This document shows positions 47,600-59,790 of a stretch of 64,000 nt of DNA, piece after piece. Source of the stretch: Trichobilharzia regenti. Lineage: Eukaryota; Platyhelminthes; Trematoda; Strigeidida; Schistosomatidae. Numbering within the stretch: the stretch's first letter is position 1; every line of letters starts with the position of its first letter. Both the position numbers and the translations under genes were made by a program. The notes under the pieces were generated by a model. It did not search any database and was not told the DNA's origin. It saw only the letters and a list, made by a program, of their open reading frames with translations. The stretch is taken from positions 146,025,632 through 146,089,631 of the forward strand of contig OX235270.1 in the NCBI GenBank assembly GCA_944472135.2, given 5' to 3'.

Positions 47600-48065
47600 A
47601 TTATGAATACTTTGTATGACTAGTTAGATCCTATTGGATCTTCCAATAGCGCGTAATGAGTGAACAGCCATTATCTTCAAATGGTTACTTTCCTGTGGTC
47701 GTAGAGGGTGAACAAAATGCTCATTCAGTGTGACTTCCCTATCTGAATATGGCTGTAGCTAGCGTTGGCTGATTGAGGGAATTAATTGTATTCACTGATT
47801 GTGCAGTCGCTGTGTTTTGTCTTCAGTCTAAACAACTATCGTCTCAATCCCCTGACCGGCGAGATGATGATTGTGTTCAGACTATATCCACTTTGGGGGT
47901 ATTCACGACTTAGTTTCTTTTGATTTCAGTCCTAATCCTCTTCGTCTTCTTGTTCTTCTTTGCTCGGGTAGACGGACCTTCGTGATAAACTACTGACAAG
48001 ACATTTTAGGAGATAGATTACCTGAAATGTCATCTAAAGAGATGGGCATTAGCAATTATCATAAT

Positions 48066-48690
48066 TATTATTGTTCCCTTAGGTTCCTAGTGGAACATAG
48101 GGCTTCAAATGCACGTCTCCATTTGCTTCTCTCTCCTGATGTACTTTTCACCTGCATCCATCTTAGTCCATACTGCTTCAACTACTCTTCACACGATTTC
48201 CTCCATGTCACCCTTGCACTGACCTCCCACTCGTCGCGTGCCTCCCTTTCGGTCTGGTTCCACTCGAGTAATGGTCTGACGCGCGCGCGATGTCACCGAC
48301 CGGCCTCCTCAATGAGTGTCCAATCCATCTCCACTCTCTCCTCCATATTTGTTGGTTGGCAATTGCTTTGTTCTTGTTTTGTTTGTTCCCATAGTTTCTT
48401 GTTTTTGGTGACTCTTTCCGGCCCGGTCATCTGATCTTCAGTATAGAGCGAAGACAGTTGTTGATAATGGTCTTCAACAAGCTGTTGGAAATATTCTTTG
48501 TGACCCGCCCACCAAGTTTCTGATCCGTATAGAAGAACTGACTGACTTGACGTTTGTATTGAAAATCCGACTGAATTTTGTTGTTGATGCTGAGTGATGG
48601 AGATTTCCAGATTGGTTTCAGGTTGATGAATGCGTTTCTTGCCTTCCGATTCTTGATCTGACATCCTCATCCGTTCCTCCTGTAGATTTA
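48066..48690 (-). mobile_element. LINE-A-related copy, minus strand
   Basis: Tail 'cctagtggaacatagggcttc' at low coordinate. The minus-strand frame at 48293-48670 encodes GFSIQTSSQSVLLYGSETWW and KEYFQQLVEDHYQQLSS, the LLYGSETW region being unusually well kept. The frame shifts before the tail. Confidence 0.78.
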
Positions 48691-49289
48691 TAATAAGCTG
48701 TCCTAATTTATAGTTTTATTGTTCCACATATGCCTAAAGTGGTATTCCGTTTAGAATGCTCAGGCTGTATATCTTCAATAAAGTTGAAAATCAGTGGGTC
48801 ATTGACGCGTTTCAAACCAGCTCCTCCAATCGCACAGTGTGATCTATATTTTAGGTGATGTCTGGTTACTTTTCTTTCCAAACATTAAAATATGTATAAG
48901 TTTGAGGGCTGTGATCATGTTCCCTATTACAGTCCTAATAATAAATCTCTCTTTATTGAGCACTCAGTAATTCTACTTCTATCTTGCTTAACCAGTCAAT
49001 GGATTTTCTTCCATTTAAGAGCGATTCCCCAATGCTTCTGCAGTAAACCAACTTAGTTGTATGTTCATTATGCATCACTGATATTTTGTTACTGACAATT
49101 TGCACTAGCAACCTCAGTTTTTAGCATAATGACCATGAAAAGTGATAATTCCATTTTTGCCTTGCCTTTTTATTTACTGGAATCAGATGCTTGTTTAGTT
49201 TTTCTTTTGTTTATCAATTGGAAGTTGAGTTAGGCCATCCATTTTCTGTATGAACTCAGTACTCTGAGTTCAACGTACCAGACAGTATG
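48691..49289. other. No gene seen
   Basis: Intronic DNA without a recognised feature. Confidence 0.4.
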
Positions 49290-49410
49290 TTAAAATTGTA
49301 TATGCTGACCTATTTTATTAAAGATTATAGGTTGTAAGCAGCTGATGAAATCCAGCCAACGAACTAAATTGGATCCATGTTATTCTATGACAATATTCAT
49401 TCTTCCCCTA
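49290..49410 (+). repeat. Repeat C copy
   Basis: 'gtaagcagctgatgaaatccagccaacgaactaaattggatcc' region with downstream 'tgttattct', related to 22.15 and 24.29 kb. Confidence 0.5.
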
Positions 49411-49899
49411 CTCACATTTATAAAAGGCAATTCTTGAAGAAACATCTCCCTGCTGAATCACTTAAGTCACTGAATCAGTTATCAAGACTAAATGCGGTGA
49501 AACAAGATCAAACAAAACTAAAGAAAACACAGAATCAGAAACAAAGGGTCTGCTTTATTCATCTAAACAAGTTCCAACGCTGAATGATTGATTAGTTTCG
49601 AGTTCATTTAAGACTTGAGAAAATCTGTCTCCGTCTGTTTGAGTTAAGCATTCTATCAGCTAGCTTCTCAGCCTCATCATCATCAAAGGGAATTTATTGA
49701 TGATTTTCATTTTATTTAAACGCAGAAAAAACTTTGTACAATATGGCACCAAGATTGGATGCGCCACACAATAATAATAAAACAACATAGATCAAAAGTC
49801 ATAAAAAATATAAGTAGAGAACGGATAAAGAACTTCATTTTGAGGGAAAACAGTCATGCTTAACAAGTTCAAACAGTATTCGTTAACTATCATCGGGAA

Positions 49900-50525
49900 G
49901 GGAAGAAAGAAGGAAATTGCAACACGTTAGCCATTGATTACAATTTTTGGCCGTATCCGATAACGTTTCAAGCCATCGATTCGAGCTATCTTGCGGACTC
50001 CAACCAAGGAGTCACGACGGACCGACCGATGCTAATCTAGCACAAATATCCTTCATCCCACGATGCCACGTCATGGACTGACCACCTCTCCACCTTTTCC
50101 ATCTCGTCCCAGGGCTGATCAGCGACACAGGGACCTGTACGGAAGCCTCTTGGATGACATTCACAGGACATGTCCAAGCTACCGGAGCTGGTGTTTCCAG
50201 ATAACGACATTCAATGAATAGTGATCTCCAATTTGTTCAAACACACGCCGCCGAACCTCAGAATTACTCACGCGATGATGCCATCCATCGAACGCAAGCA
50301 ATCCTGTGGAGACAACGGTGATCGAACACACAGAGTCGCCGCATATCCTCAGCCTACTCGGAGACGCCAGGTTTCACAGGCGTAGAGCAAGACAGCCCGC
50401 ACTGAAGCCCTGTATGCCCCACCTTTGACAGCCAGGCTAACGTCGCGACGGCGCCAGAGGTGGCAGAAGAGGACAGTTTTAAGTGCCAGTTGGCCAGTGA
50501 CCTTATTCTTTGACTGACAACAATA
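49900..50525 (-). mobile_element. RTE-like LINE C-terminal fragment
   Basis: Minus-strand frames read LFCHLWRRRDVSLAVKGGAY, then SVRAVLLYACETWRLR and VFDHRCLHRIA near 50290-50480. These match the region after the palm in the LINE at 20.9-21.1 kb (LRRLWRRRDVRLSTKG). Degraded downstream. The stretch is more GC-rich than its surroundings. Confidence 0.78.
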
Positions 50526-52009
50526 CAGGCAAAAGATTTTTACTTCGTTACCAAATTAAGACTTATGATGTAGTCGTTGTTATATTTTAATAATAATAAT
50601 AATAACTGGTTGGTACATCGCTTTCCTTTTTGACAGATAAAAATTGAGATTTTTTAGAAAGCACATAAATATATATACATGTGTTAAAAAAAAGAAAGAA
50701 AGAGAAGATAAGTGATAGAGACCTTGTGAAATATATTTCTAACAATATACGACTGTCAATTACATGACATCTTGTTTACTTTATACCCAATGACGGTAAT
50801 GATTGTAGTGTGTACACAAATCATAACAGAGTTTGTAAAGAAGACTTCCATCTTCCTGGCAGAAGAAGAAGAAGAAGAATGGTGAAGTATGAAAATTGAG
50901 CGAGCGACGCGGGGTGGGGTGGGGTGGGGTGGGGGGGAATTATTATTACTTTGTTTTATTCTGGGAAGATTTTAAAGGACTGAATTTTGAAGAAAAAGGC
51001 AAGCAGGAGAGAAGAAATATTCCTAAAGTGACAATGAAAACTGAGTATCTCTGTTGGACAGTTTTGAAAAAGAAAGATAAACTGCTTAATTGTCATATAC
51101 AAATGAATCTTGTCAAATGATAATAATAATAATAATAATAATAATTTAATAGGTTCCTATATTCTCTTCATCAATTTCTCTATATTGTCTTAATGACTGC
51201 TTACTCTGCGTCCCCATCTCTCGCTTGCTCTTCCCCCCCTCTCTCTCTCTCTCACTTCCCTACATATTAGCTGTCCATTAATCATCCAGGTGAATAAGTT
51301 ATGCTTAGAATGAACTGAACTGAGATGGCACTGACTGAAGAATGACAACATGCTAGCAGCACACATTAACATATATACATATATATGTGTATAACAGTGC
51401 CAGGGCATATTTTAATCTGGCGATATACGCAGTGAATACGCACCTGATCCATTGACCCCGTGCAGCACTTCAAGACTGTTTGTTGTTACACAGTCAGTCA
51501 GTCAGTCAATCAGTGAAGTTTTCAATTTATACAGAATTTAATGATGCAATTACTGCGTACATGTGTTGCAACAGATTATATGACTAAAAACAATGACTAC
51601 AAATCAAGTGAATTTGATATCTCTTCTCTGTTATTATTATTAGCAGTAGTCGTAGATTTTAAAATCAACTCTGTCACTGTCAAACCCACAAATATACACA
51701 GATACACTTAGGCATATATTTATTATTATTATTATCAGAGATTCTATTAAAGAATATTTTGCTTTTAAGATGATTCACTAGAAAGGAGTAAGAAAGAAAG
51801 AAGATGCTTAATAAATCATTTCTGTATGGCAGAAAAATCTGATATATATGTATATATTTATGTTTTAATTATTCATTTTTGTAATTTATTTCTTTGGCCA
51901 AAAATTAAAATCTTTCACTGTTATTAATAGTACTATTATTATTGTTATTATTCCATTATTATTACTACTAATACTACGACCCACTATAGTAGTCATCGTC
52001 ATTAATTCA

Positions 52010-52011
<2 letters not shown>
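50526..52011. other. No gene seen; simple repeats
   Basis: Contains (GGGGT)n near 50910-50936, (AAT)n near 51120-51145, (CT)n near 51240-51254 and ATT runs near 51720-51736. No exon found. Confidence 0.5.
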
Positions 52012-52062
<51 letters not shown>

Positions 52063-52838
52063 CATTATTGTTTCCTTTAATTCCTAGAGGAACATAGGGC
52101 TTCAGCCCCTCGTCTCCATTGCGTTCGGTTCTCTGCCAACATTTTCACCTGGCTCCAAGTCTGCCCACACGCTTTAAATGTCCTCTTTACATGACCTCCC
52201 CCAAGTCACCCCACTCTCGCACTGAAGACCAACTCGCCGCCCGTTTCCCTTTTCGGGTTCCACTTGAGCAATTGTTTGTCTAGTGATGTCACTTGATGGT
52301 TTGTTTCCTCCTGATCTTTTCTGGCCATCTAAGCGAAGGCAGCCGTTGATGAATGTCTGTAGTTTCTTTAAAGTGCTCTTTATGACGCATCAAGTCTCGA
52401 ATCCATAAAGTAAGTAGCACTGACTTCACATTGGAGTTGAAAATCCGGATCTAATTTTCATTTGCATGCTGAGCAGTTCTGTTGACCTCCACACAGACTT
52501 GACAGTAATGAAAGCTTGTCTTCCTTTCCCGATCCTTGCTTTGATATCCTCGTCAGTTCCGTCCGCAAGTAGTTGAAACGATGCTTCTATGTCGGTAGGT
52601 AGGTGAATGAGTTTGTTTCTTTCAGGTTCATCCCACTTTTGCTGGCTGATTGTTGTTTGTTGGTGTTGCTGTTGATGTTGGTCAGGAATCTTCATCACCA
52701 CAACTGTTTTCTCTATGTTCACCTGAAGTCGTATCTTCTCTGGATGCTTCTTCTGCCAACTTGTTGCTTTTCACTTGCATATCTTCCAGTTTGTGGGAAA
52801 TCAGACATATATCATCGGCGAAGTTCAGATCCTCCAAG

Positions 52839-52877
<39 letters not shown>
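52012..52877 (-). mobile_element. LINE-A copy inside a TA dinucleotide array
   Basis: Minus-strand copy from the 'tttcctttaattcctagaggaacatagggc' tail (near 52070) up to the FADDICLISHKLED palm region near 52790-52830. (TA)n arrays lie on both sides (52012-52060 and 52841-52877). The palm frame MILFVIYIYIY...NLEDLNFADD starts in the array, so the copy is truncated just before the catalytic box. Good match to the young copies at 15 and 28 kb. Confidence 0.82.
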
Positions 52878-52878
<1 letters not shown>

Positions 52879-53639
52879 CAAATAAAATCAATCATTCGAG
52901 ACACCAAATTTTACAGTTATATTCCCCTTATTTACCATGGTCTAATTAGTCTCTGTCTGTGGTTTCAAGTGTCCACCAGCCACCCCCCCTGCCACTTTCA
53001 ACAGACGAACAATATGCTGGAAACACCGTGCGGAAGTCATAGAGCTTTCTCATTGACCAATGTGCTCACATTCTCCAAACTTTTCAAATGTGATAGGCAA
53101 GATAAGTGTGTGAAGGTTATAGATTTTTCAGTGTCATAACTATCCTGTGACCAGGTTTGGTGACACTTCCATTGATACCTAACTTCATTTAGGAAGATGT
53201 TTGCTGTGAAGGCGTTTAATAATATCAAGGAATTGAAGACAGTTTCGCTGTGGTAGTAAAGCAGAGCACAGTCCCGTATCATTTTATTTTATTTCATATA
53301 GTGTACATTACTACCGCAGCAATGTTTTTTTAATTGCGAATTCGGCACAATTTACTGCTTATAATAGGGACAAATTTTAAACTTCTATGATTACTTCAAT
53401 ATAATGATGGGTAATGAGCGTTACTAAAAAAATTGTACGATAATTAGCATTGTTACAGCCTGTTCCTAACTCATAATCACTCTTTTCAAGTGACACTGAT
53501 AAAATATCTTCGAATCCCGGATCGAATTAAAAAATAACTAACTTATTTAATGCTTCTCTGGATAAATTTATCGCCGCAACAGTATAATCTCTAACTTAGT
53601 GTAGTGAAATCATATTTTAAACTTAGCAGTTTTATGTGA
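52878..53639. other. No gene seen
   Basis: Unassigned intronic DNA. Confidence 0.4.
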
Positions 53640-54006
53640 TTTCCAACAGGATGTAGACTCTTATCAACAGCTTCCTTCGCTCGATACTGAAGATCATGTG
53701 GAGTAAAAGAGATAACAATTTTTTTTTAAACTATGGGAACGAACTAGTCAATAACCTTTTGCTTAACGAATATGCATAAAAAAATGGAGATGGATTGGAT
53801 ATAACGCTGAGAAGACCATTGGATGACATCGCGCGGACTCGAATGGGAAATGATGAGCTTGGTGTTGGTCCGAGAGTGACATGGAGGAGATCGCGTGAGA
53901 AGAAGGAGATGAAAGTGCTTTTTGGAAGCAATCGTGGAATCAGTTAAAGAGGACCCGAGACAATAAGATATATTGGAGATGTGCTGTTCAACTCCCAGTG
54001 TTTTAT
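53640..54006 (+). mobile_element. LINE-A-related 3' fragment
   Basis: 'aggatgtagactcttatcaacagcttcc' through 'atggagatggattggatata' to 'ccagtgttttattcggaatcc'. Diverged old copy directly abutting the hammerhead repeat that follows. Confidence 0.65.
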
Positions 54007-54395
54007 TCGGAATCCTACAAACCAATACTTGAATATCAATGAGATGCTTACTAGCGGCCAGCCGTGTTCAGGTAGATAATTACATGGGGTTTTAGTGGGA
54101 AGTCGTGGCCAGTAGGATATAGAAGGTCGGGTGGGAGGACAAATACTCGTCAAAGACATTGGCTAGTGGTCGTGCTGTGTCGTGAATTGGCAGAAGTGGC
54201 AATTCATGGGGCACCAAGTCGTGTCTCAGTGACTTAATAATCTACGATCTAGCTCGTCTCGTAACCAGAAGGCCCTGGGTTCCAACTTTGGTGGTGGGTG
54301 TGTACTGCTCGAGAGTCTTAAACTGACACGAATCAGCCGTCCAGTATTTTTAATGGTTCAATGAAATCCTATAACCAATAATATATACACCTTTT
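54007..54395 (+). mobile_element. tRNA-headed hammerhead repeat, full unit (decayed ribozyme)
   Basis: Starts 'cctacaaaccaatacttgaat', then 'cttactagcggccagccgtgttcagg', 'cattggctagtggtcgtgc', tRNA-like arm 'aggccctgggttccaac', core CTCGAGA for CUGANGA (not functional), 'ccgtccagta', and end block 'tcctataaccaata'. Lies about 30 bp inside the intron from the donor at 54423. Confidence 0.7.
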
Positions 54396-54423
54396 GATAA
54401 AAAAAAGGATTTACTTTACTCAC

Positions 54424-57400
54424 TTTGAACAAATGGTTGTAATTCTTTGATGATTAAATTGTCACCAAATGTATTCATATTGAGAACATCTTCACTTTTA
54501 TCAGACGGTGAATTTCTTCCATTACCCATGTCATTATTACTCGACTGATGTACATCGAGATCCTTTTGAAATGTATCACTTGTTGACTTCAATTGCATAT
54601 TATTATTATTTTGATCATTATTACTGCCTAGTTGTTTGTTTTCGAGACTAGGAAATATTGTAGACCAGTAATTACTGATTTTTCCATCAGTTATTAGCTC
54701 TGCTTTTGACATCGGTTTTGCGCGTAACATATTCATAAAGAAGTCTGGATCAGTTGGACACAGTTTATGAACACTGTTCAAGTGTGTAGGTAAGAATAAA
54801 CGTGGTCCAATCGGCATATCACACAATGGACAGTAAATCAGTGCTACAGCAGACGGAATTTCCGGTAGTGCTAGATTCTGTGTACTTTCTGTTCGATTAT
54901 GCATATCACTTGTTATAGGATTATTCAAACTGTTCCATGTGGCCAGACTGTCTAAAGCAGGTAGTGCTGTCTTGTCTATTTGACAGTTTACAGCCTTTTC
55001 GGATACAAATTGATTAGCAGCAAATAATGGCCAGTAAGCAAGTGGAAGAAATTGATTTACCATACCGAGTGTCGAGTATGCAGAGTTGAAAGAATTCATC
55101 ATATCTTCACAAAATGCTGAATCTGTTTTACAGTTATCATCATAATTCAGTGAAGAGTTTGTTTCTTGTGAAGTAGCTGTACAGTTTCCAATCCGTGATT
55201 CATTCAAAGGATAAGAAAGCGATGAGTTTTCAATTATCGGTGGGTTACGCATTGGTGGTCCACCAACATCTTTTGGTGATACACCGTGAACTCGAATTTT
55301 GTGTGTTCTTAAGAAGTACTTATTGCACAATTCTTTATTGCAGAGTTCACAGGTCACACGATCAGCCAATTTTGCTGCAACCATACTGTTTTTAAAAGCG
55401 TCTAATGAATGACTACCACTAATTCTGAACTCTGAACTCCTTGAATAACTCATATTCATGTCGTTAATGCTAAATTTATTCGATGGAAATAGATGATGAT
55501 TATCATTTTCGTCGTCTGTTTCGTCTCGATCACGTTTGTGTAAATTAAAATCAAGACCAATATCATTTTCAGTGTCCATATCCGATTTTTCATTATCACA
55601 CTGTAGGGTGCTTTTCCTACCGATATTACTGACCTCTTTAATTTCAGTAGTCATTTCTTCAGAAGCATCAAAACTTCTTTCATCGCACCTCGTTAACGAT
55701 CCATCTGAATTACTTTGATGACTTAGACGGTGCAGCTGAAGAAAGTATTCATTACAAAATACTTTATGACATTGATCACATTGAGCCTCATTCAAAGCAA
55801 TATTGTTCATATCAAAAGAAGCTGTTGGTATAGGCAAGAAAGGAATGTCCAGATTTGAGGTGAATTTATTTGTCAAACTTGATTTCATCATCATTTCTGA
55901 TCCGTTAAGCAGGTTGGCTGTAGAGGGTGAAAAATTTGCAGCCAACGCCATCATATAGTAATGATGTGCTGATAGTAGTGGATTTAAGTTTTTCGTTTCC
56001 AATACCGACGAATTTATCGAGCACTGATCATTTATGTTCGACATGGCTTCACTGCCAACATTGTATTTATTAGCTGTTGTAGTATTCACATCAAAAGTGG
56101 GTGATATGCATGTGCTGTTTGTTGCGCTGTTGATCAGACTCAGGTTGAGTTCTGGTGGGTGAGGAGCTTGACCAACACCATTATTATCACTGTTTTTTAT
56201 ACTACTGAATGTATTTATATTAGTAGTACTTACACAATTTTTCCTCCACTGACTAATTCCACCTCCGATGACGTTTTCATTTAGTGGTTCATTTTTCTGA
56301 CTAGAGAAGAGTAAATTACTTCCACAGTTCATATAATCATAAATGTTGGACAGTGATTTATTACTTAATTCAAATTTCGTTGGTGAATGCGGTTTAAACG
56401 ATTCACACTGAAAGTCGTTCAGTTTACATTTTTCATAATCTATTGAAAAATCGACTGCTTTAGACTTATCTCTCATCTTTAGATTATCACCATTAAGCAT
56501 AACACTGCTACTGGTATTGCCGATAAGCGGTGGAGTAATAACACTGGCATTAGATATTGTTGTACTACTGACACCGATATTGTTAACAGATAAGTTAATG
56601 CTTTTTGTATGATTTGTATTGACCGCGATTTGTGTTTCACCAGCACGTCGACGACTGTGTGAATATGGTTCAGTGTGTATTCCATGAACATCTATCTTAT
56701 GCTTACGTAGGTAATATTTATTACAAAAGTGTTTTTGACACAGGTCACAAAAATCTTCATCACTTTTTCTCGTTGTACCAGTCTGAGTTATACTGCTGCC
56801 AGTAGTATGATGATTACTGATTCGAGATTTGTTTGACTCGATACAGGGATTTTGATAGACAGTTGTACTTATACCAGAGAAATTGTTATTCTGAATACTT
56901 TCAGTGTCTGAAAGAGTTGTCTTCGACTTTTCCAGACTGTAATGATTGTTGCTGTTGTCAGAAATTGATCCATACACGACTAGATTATCAGGGGATTCTA
57001 AAGTTGTATCGTTAATGCTAAGCGGTATATCTGCAGATTGACATTTTAAAGACAAAGCAGCACTGCTGACACTCATACCACTTAGCATATTTATGCTCTG
57101 AGAAGTATTTATCGAAGGATTACTTATTTGAGAATTTGTAGCAGTGAAACCCTCAGTCCAATTGCGAACTAGACTGTCTGGAAATTTGTTAATGCATAGT
57201 TCACTGGGAAATGGTGTTGACATAGACGACAGAAGGTTAACTGCTTGTCCATTTGCTATTTGATTTAATAAAGAATCATTTGACATACCGAAACAAACTG
57301 ACGGTAAACTGGATAGTAGATTTTGACTGTTTACTAATGCAGAAGTATCATAAATACCACGAGAATCACCGTCTTGAAGTGGGAGGTTGACTTTGCATTT

Positions 57401-57688
57401 AAAAGGATCATATGGTAAATGTCCTAATGAATTAGTCACATTGGTATTCAAATTTGAGGTGAGTGGCTTTGTTGAATTGATTCCTAGTCCAGTTGATTGG
57501 GATGGAATTGACGACACATATGAAGTAGGCGAGGATTGGACCATTGAACGTGTGAGCATTGATGAGTGAAACAGTTCTTCTGATACTTGAGTAGGCGGTG
57601 ATGATGGAGACAGACTTTTCCTTGTCATCTGATGCGGTTCTGTTGTTTGTTTAGGAGGATTTGATAGGACTGAAGTGATGCAATGCAT
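54424..57688 (-). CDS. Zinc-finger protein, first coding exon (residues 1-1088)
   Basis: This long open exon encodes most of a large, probably nuclear C2H2 zinc-finger protein. Four fingers lie near residues 314-335, 637-657, 780-801 and 953-974, each C-x2-C-x12-H-x3/4-H. The first three share a core close to CNKYFLRTHK, with an extra Cys inside the finger. Between them are long Ser/Asn/Thr-rich linkers and an acidic stretch near 705-730. The first ATG is at 57688. Upstream in frame there is a TGA, and a strong pyrimidine-rich acceptor ends at 57745, so 57744-57689 reads as 5' UTR and the ATG as the true start. The start context is ordinary. The exon ends at a GTGAGT donor (54423-54418), leaving one base that pairs in phase with the exon at 42341. 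I do not recognise an ortholog. A role in transcription is inferred from the fingers only. Confidence 0.88.
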
Positions 57689-57744
57689 TAAGATCTTTGT
57701 CGTTCAGAAAGTTTATAAGTGCAGATTCAGTTTCTCCGACAGAC
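57689..57744 (-). other. Probable 5' UTR part of the first coding exon
   Basis: Between a pyrimidine-rich acceptor (AG at 57746-57745) and the ATG at 57688. It contains an in-frame TGA, so coding cannot extend through it. The upstream non-coding exon and promoter are not identified. Confidence 0.55.
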
Positions 57745-58424
57745 CTAGGCAACACAATAGAAAAAAAATGTTCTTATCATCTGTGAAGGAGAAATAATAC
57801 TCCCCCCTCCACAAAAAACACATTTCATGAAAAGGAGTGTTAATTACACAGGTTGTCACTTCATACCTTCAGGGATTCAACCAGTCACAAAGTGTCTTTT
57901 AATATGAACTGTTATATATGTATACTCTTCAAGTGACTTCATTTCCATTGGTTGATAGTAGATTGAATAAAAGTCATTTAGTATTACGAAAAAGGATCTG
58001 CTCATATTACTCTGTTATTTTCTGAAATTCTCTGAATTTAAATTCTTACCTAGACAAGCATCCTCATCTTCTGCCGGAAAACACAGAATTTAATATTAAA
58101 AAATGTCATTGGAAGCTCTGCTTCAAAGAATAACAGCTTAGAAAAGAACATTGCGAATTCACTAGGGCAGCAAATCTCCAGTTGTTGTGCACACTATCTT
58201 CTGCCTTAACGTTGACCACTGAGGAAGTTGACCAGTGTGTTTTAAGCAGACAGGAATTATTACAGGAGTTTAACGAAGTTTCATCTTACGCATTCCGTCA
58301 TCAGACACCCCATCGGACATATGGTCAGCTTAAGCTTAGGAGGGGGATTATAGAATGAGTTCTTCCCCTGAAGCGAGATGATGGGATGTATTTCCCACTC
58401 CTGGTCATATGATAGGTGTATAAA
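57745..58424. other. Upstream of the gene; no exon seen
   Basis: Probably intron or 5' flank of the zinc-finger gene. No promoter element can be assigned. Confidence 0.4.
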
Positions 58425-58565
58425 GCTATCCCAATATATGGACCGCTAGTAAGCTCTGTAAACGCTCAGAGTTGGACGTGAGACTACTAACCCCACCACG
58501 GAAACTCGAAATCTCAAGCTTGAAGGTCCATGTTTCACTTGGAAAGTACAGGGATAAAATGTTTT
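58425..58565 (+). mobile_element. SINE-1 tail fragment
   Basis: 'acgctcagagttggacgtgagactactaaccccacc', 'ctcaagcttgaagg' and 'tgtttcacttggaaagta'. The head is missing. Confidence 0.55.
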
Positions 58566-59545
58566 TTTCTTAAATAATAAATAAATTATGTAAAAATGCA
58601 TGAGTGTGTGTTCACATTAGATTGGCAAGTAACTTCGACTTAAATATTCAAAACTATTGCAAAAGACGACCAGTGCATGAACCAGAACTACCAGTGTAAA
58701 ATCGATAAATAAGAATAGTAATTAGGAGAACTGTCATGTCGCATAAGAAGGTACCCATACTACTCCTTAATTTCCTCTTTCATTCATCATCCACTTAAAT
58801 TAAAATAGGCGTAAAGAAATTATGGTAAATACTTCTGGCGGTTTTTCACTTTACATTTAAAGTAAGAGGTGGAGGGGAAGAGAGAGAGAGAGAGAGAGCG
58901 AGATCTATCTTTGATTTGAAGAACGTCCACCTCAGACTGCAAAAGACAATGATAACCACTTATAATAAATAAATAAATGATATTTGTGTAGAAATTTTAT
59001 TCACTCTTGAATATACACAGTTAAATGAGCATAATAGATGGAGTCAGTCATAGGAAGTGGAATAAGTGATGCACTAGACCAGGGTAAAAATTGAATAAGA
59101 TATTGTATTATTATTATTATTCAACATTTTAATACCCTGAGGCTTTTTTTCTCGTTATTTTTTATCCATCACTTATATGCATCAACATCTTGAATAGAAA
59201 TTCTTCTTTCTCTCTCTCTCTCTCTAATAACATCGAAATGAGCGACATCTACTCCATGTTTACCAGTGAATCAACTTACCATTCTGATTGTCTGTTTACA
59301 TGTGTACTGGTGTATACACAAACTATTAAAACCTTATCTGACTACTTCTGATTACTCTGAACTATAATAATAATAATGTTAATTTCTTTGTAAAAGACAA
59401 CCACTTCAGTAAATATCCCGCGTATTGTCATTCTTCAGGGTGTAGGTGAATTCACGGCAGATCTATCAGCTTTTAAGTAAGACTGATACGAACTAGAATG
59501 ATGCGCTGCGCTTGTAATCAAGGTTTAATTTAACTATCCGTTAAA
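58566..59545. other. No gene seen
   Basis: AT-rich with a (GA)n run at about 58880-58898 and a (TC)n run near 59207-59225. No exon recognised. Confidence 0.45.
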
Positions 59546-59790
59546 TACTGCGTCCGTGGTACAGCAGTAAGGACGCTCACCGACCATGCACATGGTCCGG
59601 GGTTTGATCCCCGGTTGAAGCAACTTTTTACCTTGTTAGGCCAGAAATAATGCTGGTAAAAAGGAAAGGTTGGGCATGAGGCTGGCTAGCAACCCCATCC
59701 TGTAAAATAATAAACACTGCTACAGAAAATGCAAGCCTCTAGCTTGAAACCCCATGTTCCACTGGGAATGTGAAGGAAAAAAATAGTCGA
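59546..59790 (+). mobile_element. SINE-1 copy, well preserved
   Basis: Head 'tgcgtccgtggtacagcagtaaggacgctc' with B-box 'ggtttgatcc', and a full tail through 'gcctctagcttgaaacccc' to 'tgttccactgggaatgtgaagg'. A small 'ggct' duplication lies in the tail. Confidence 0.83.

Larger units (their letters stand above)
42342..54423 (-). other. First coding intron of the zinc-finger gene
   Basis: About 12.1 kb between GTGAGT at 54423 and TTACAG at 42342. It contains a PLE piece, four hammerhead-repeat regions, four LINE pieces and many microsatellites. I see no further exon with matching phase. A minus-strand His/Asn-rich frame near 45100-45290 is low-complexity and lacks a donor. Confidence 0.8.
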
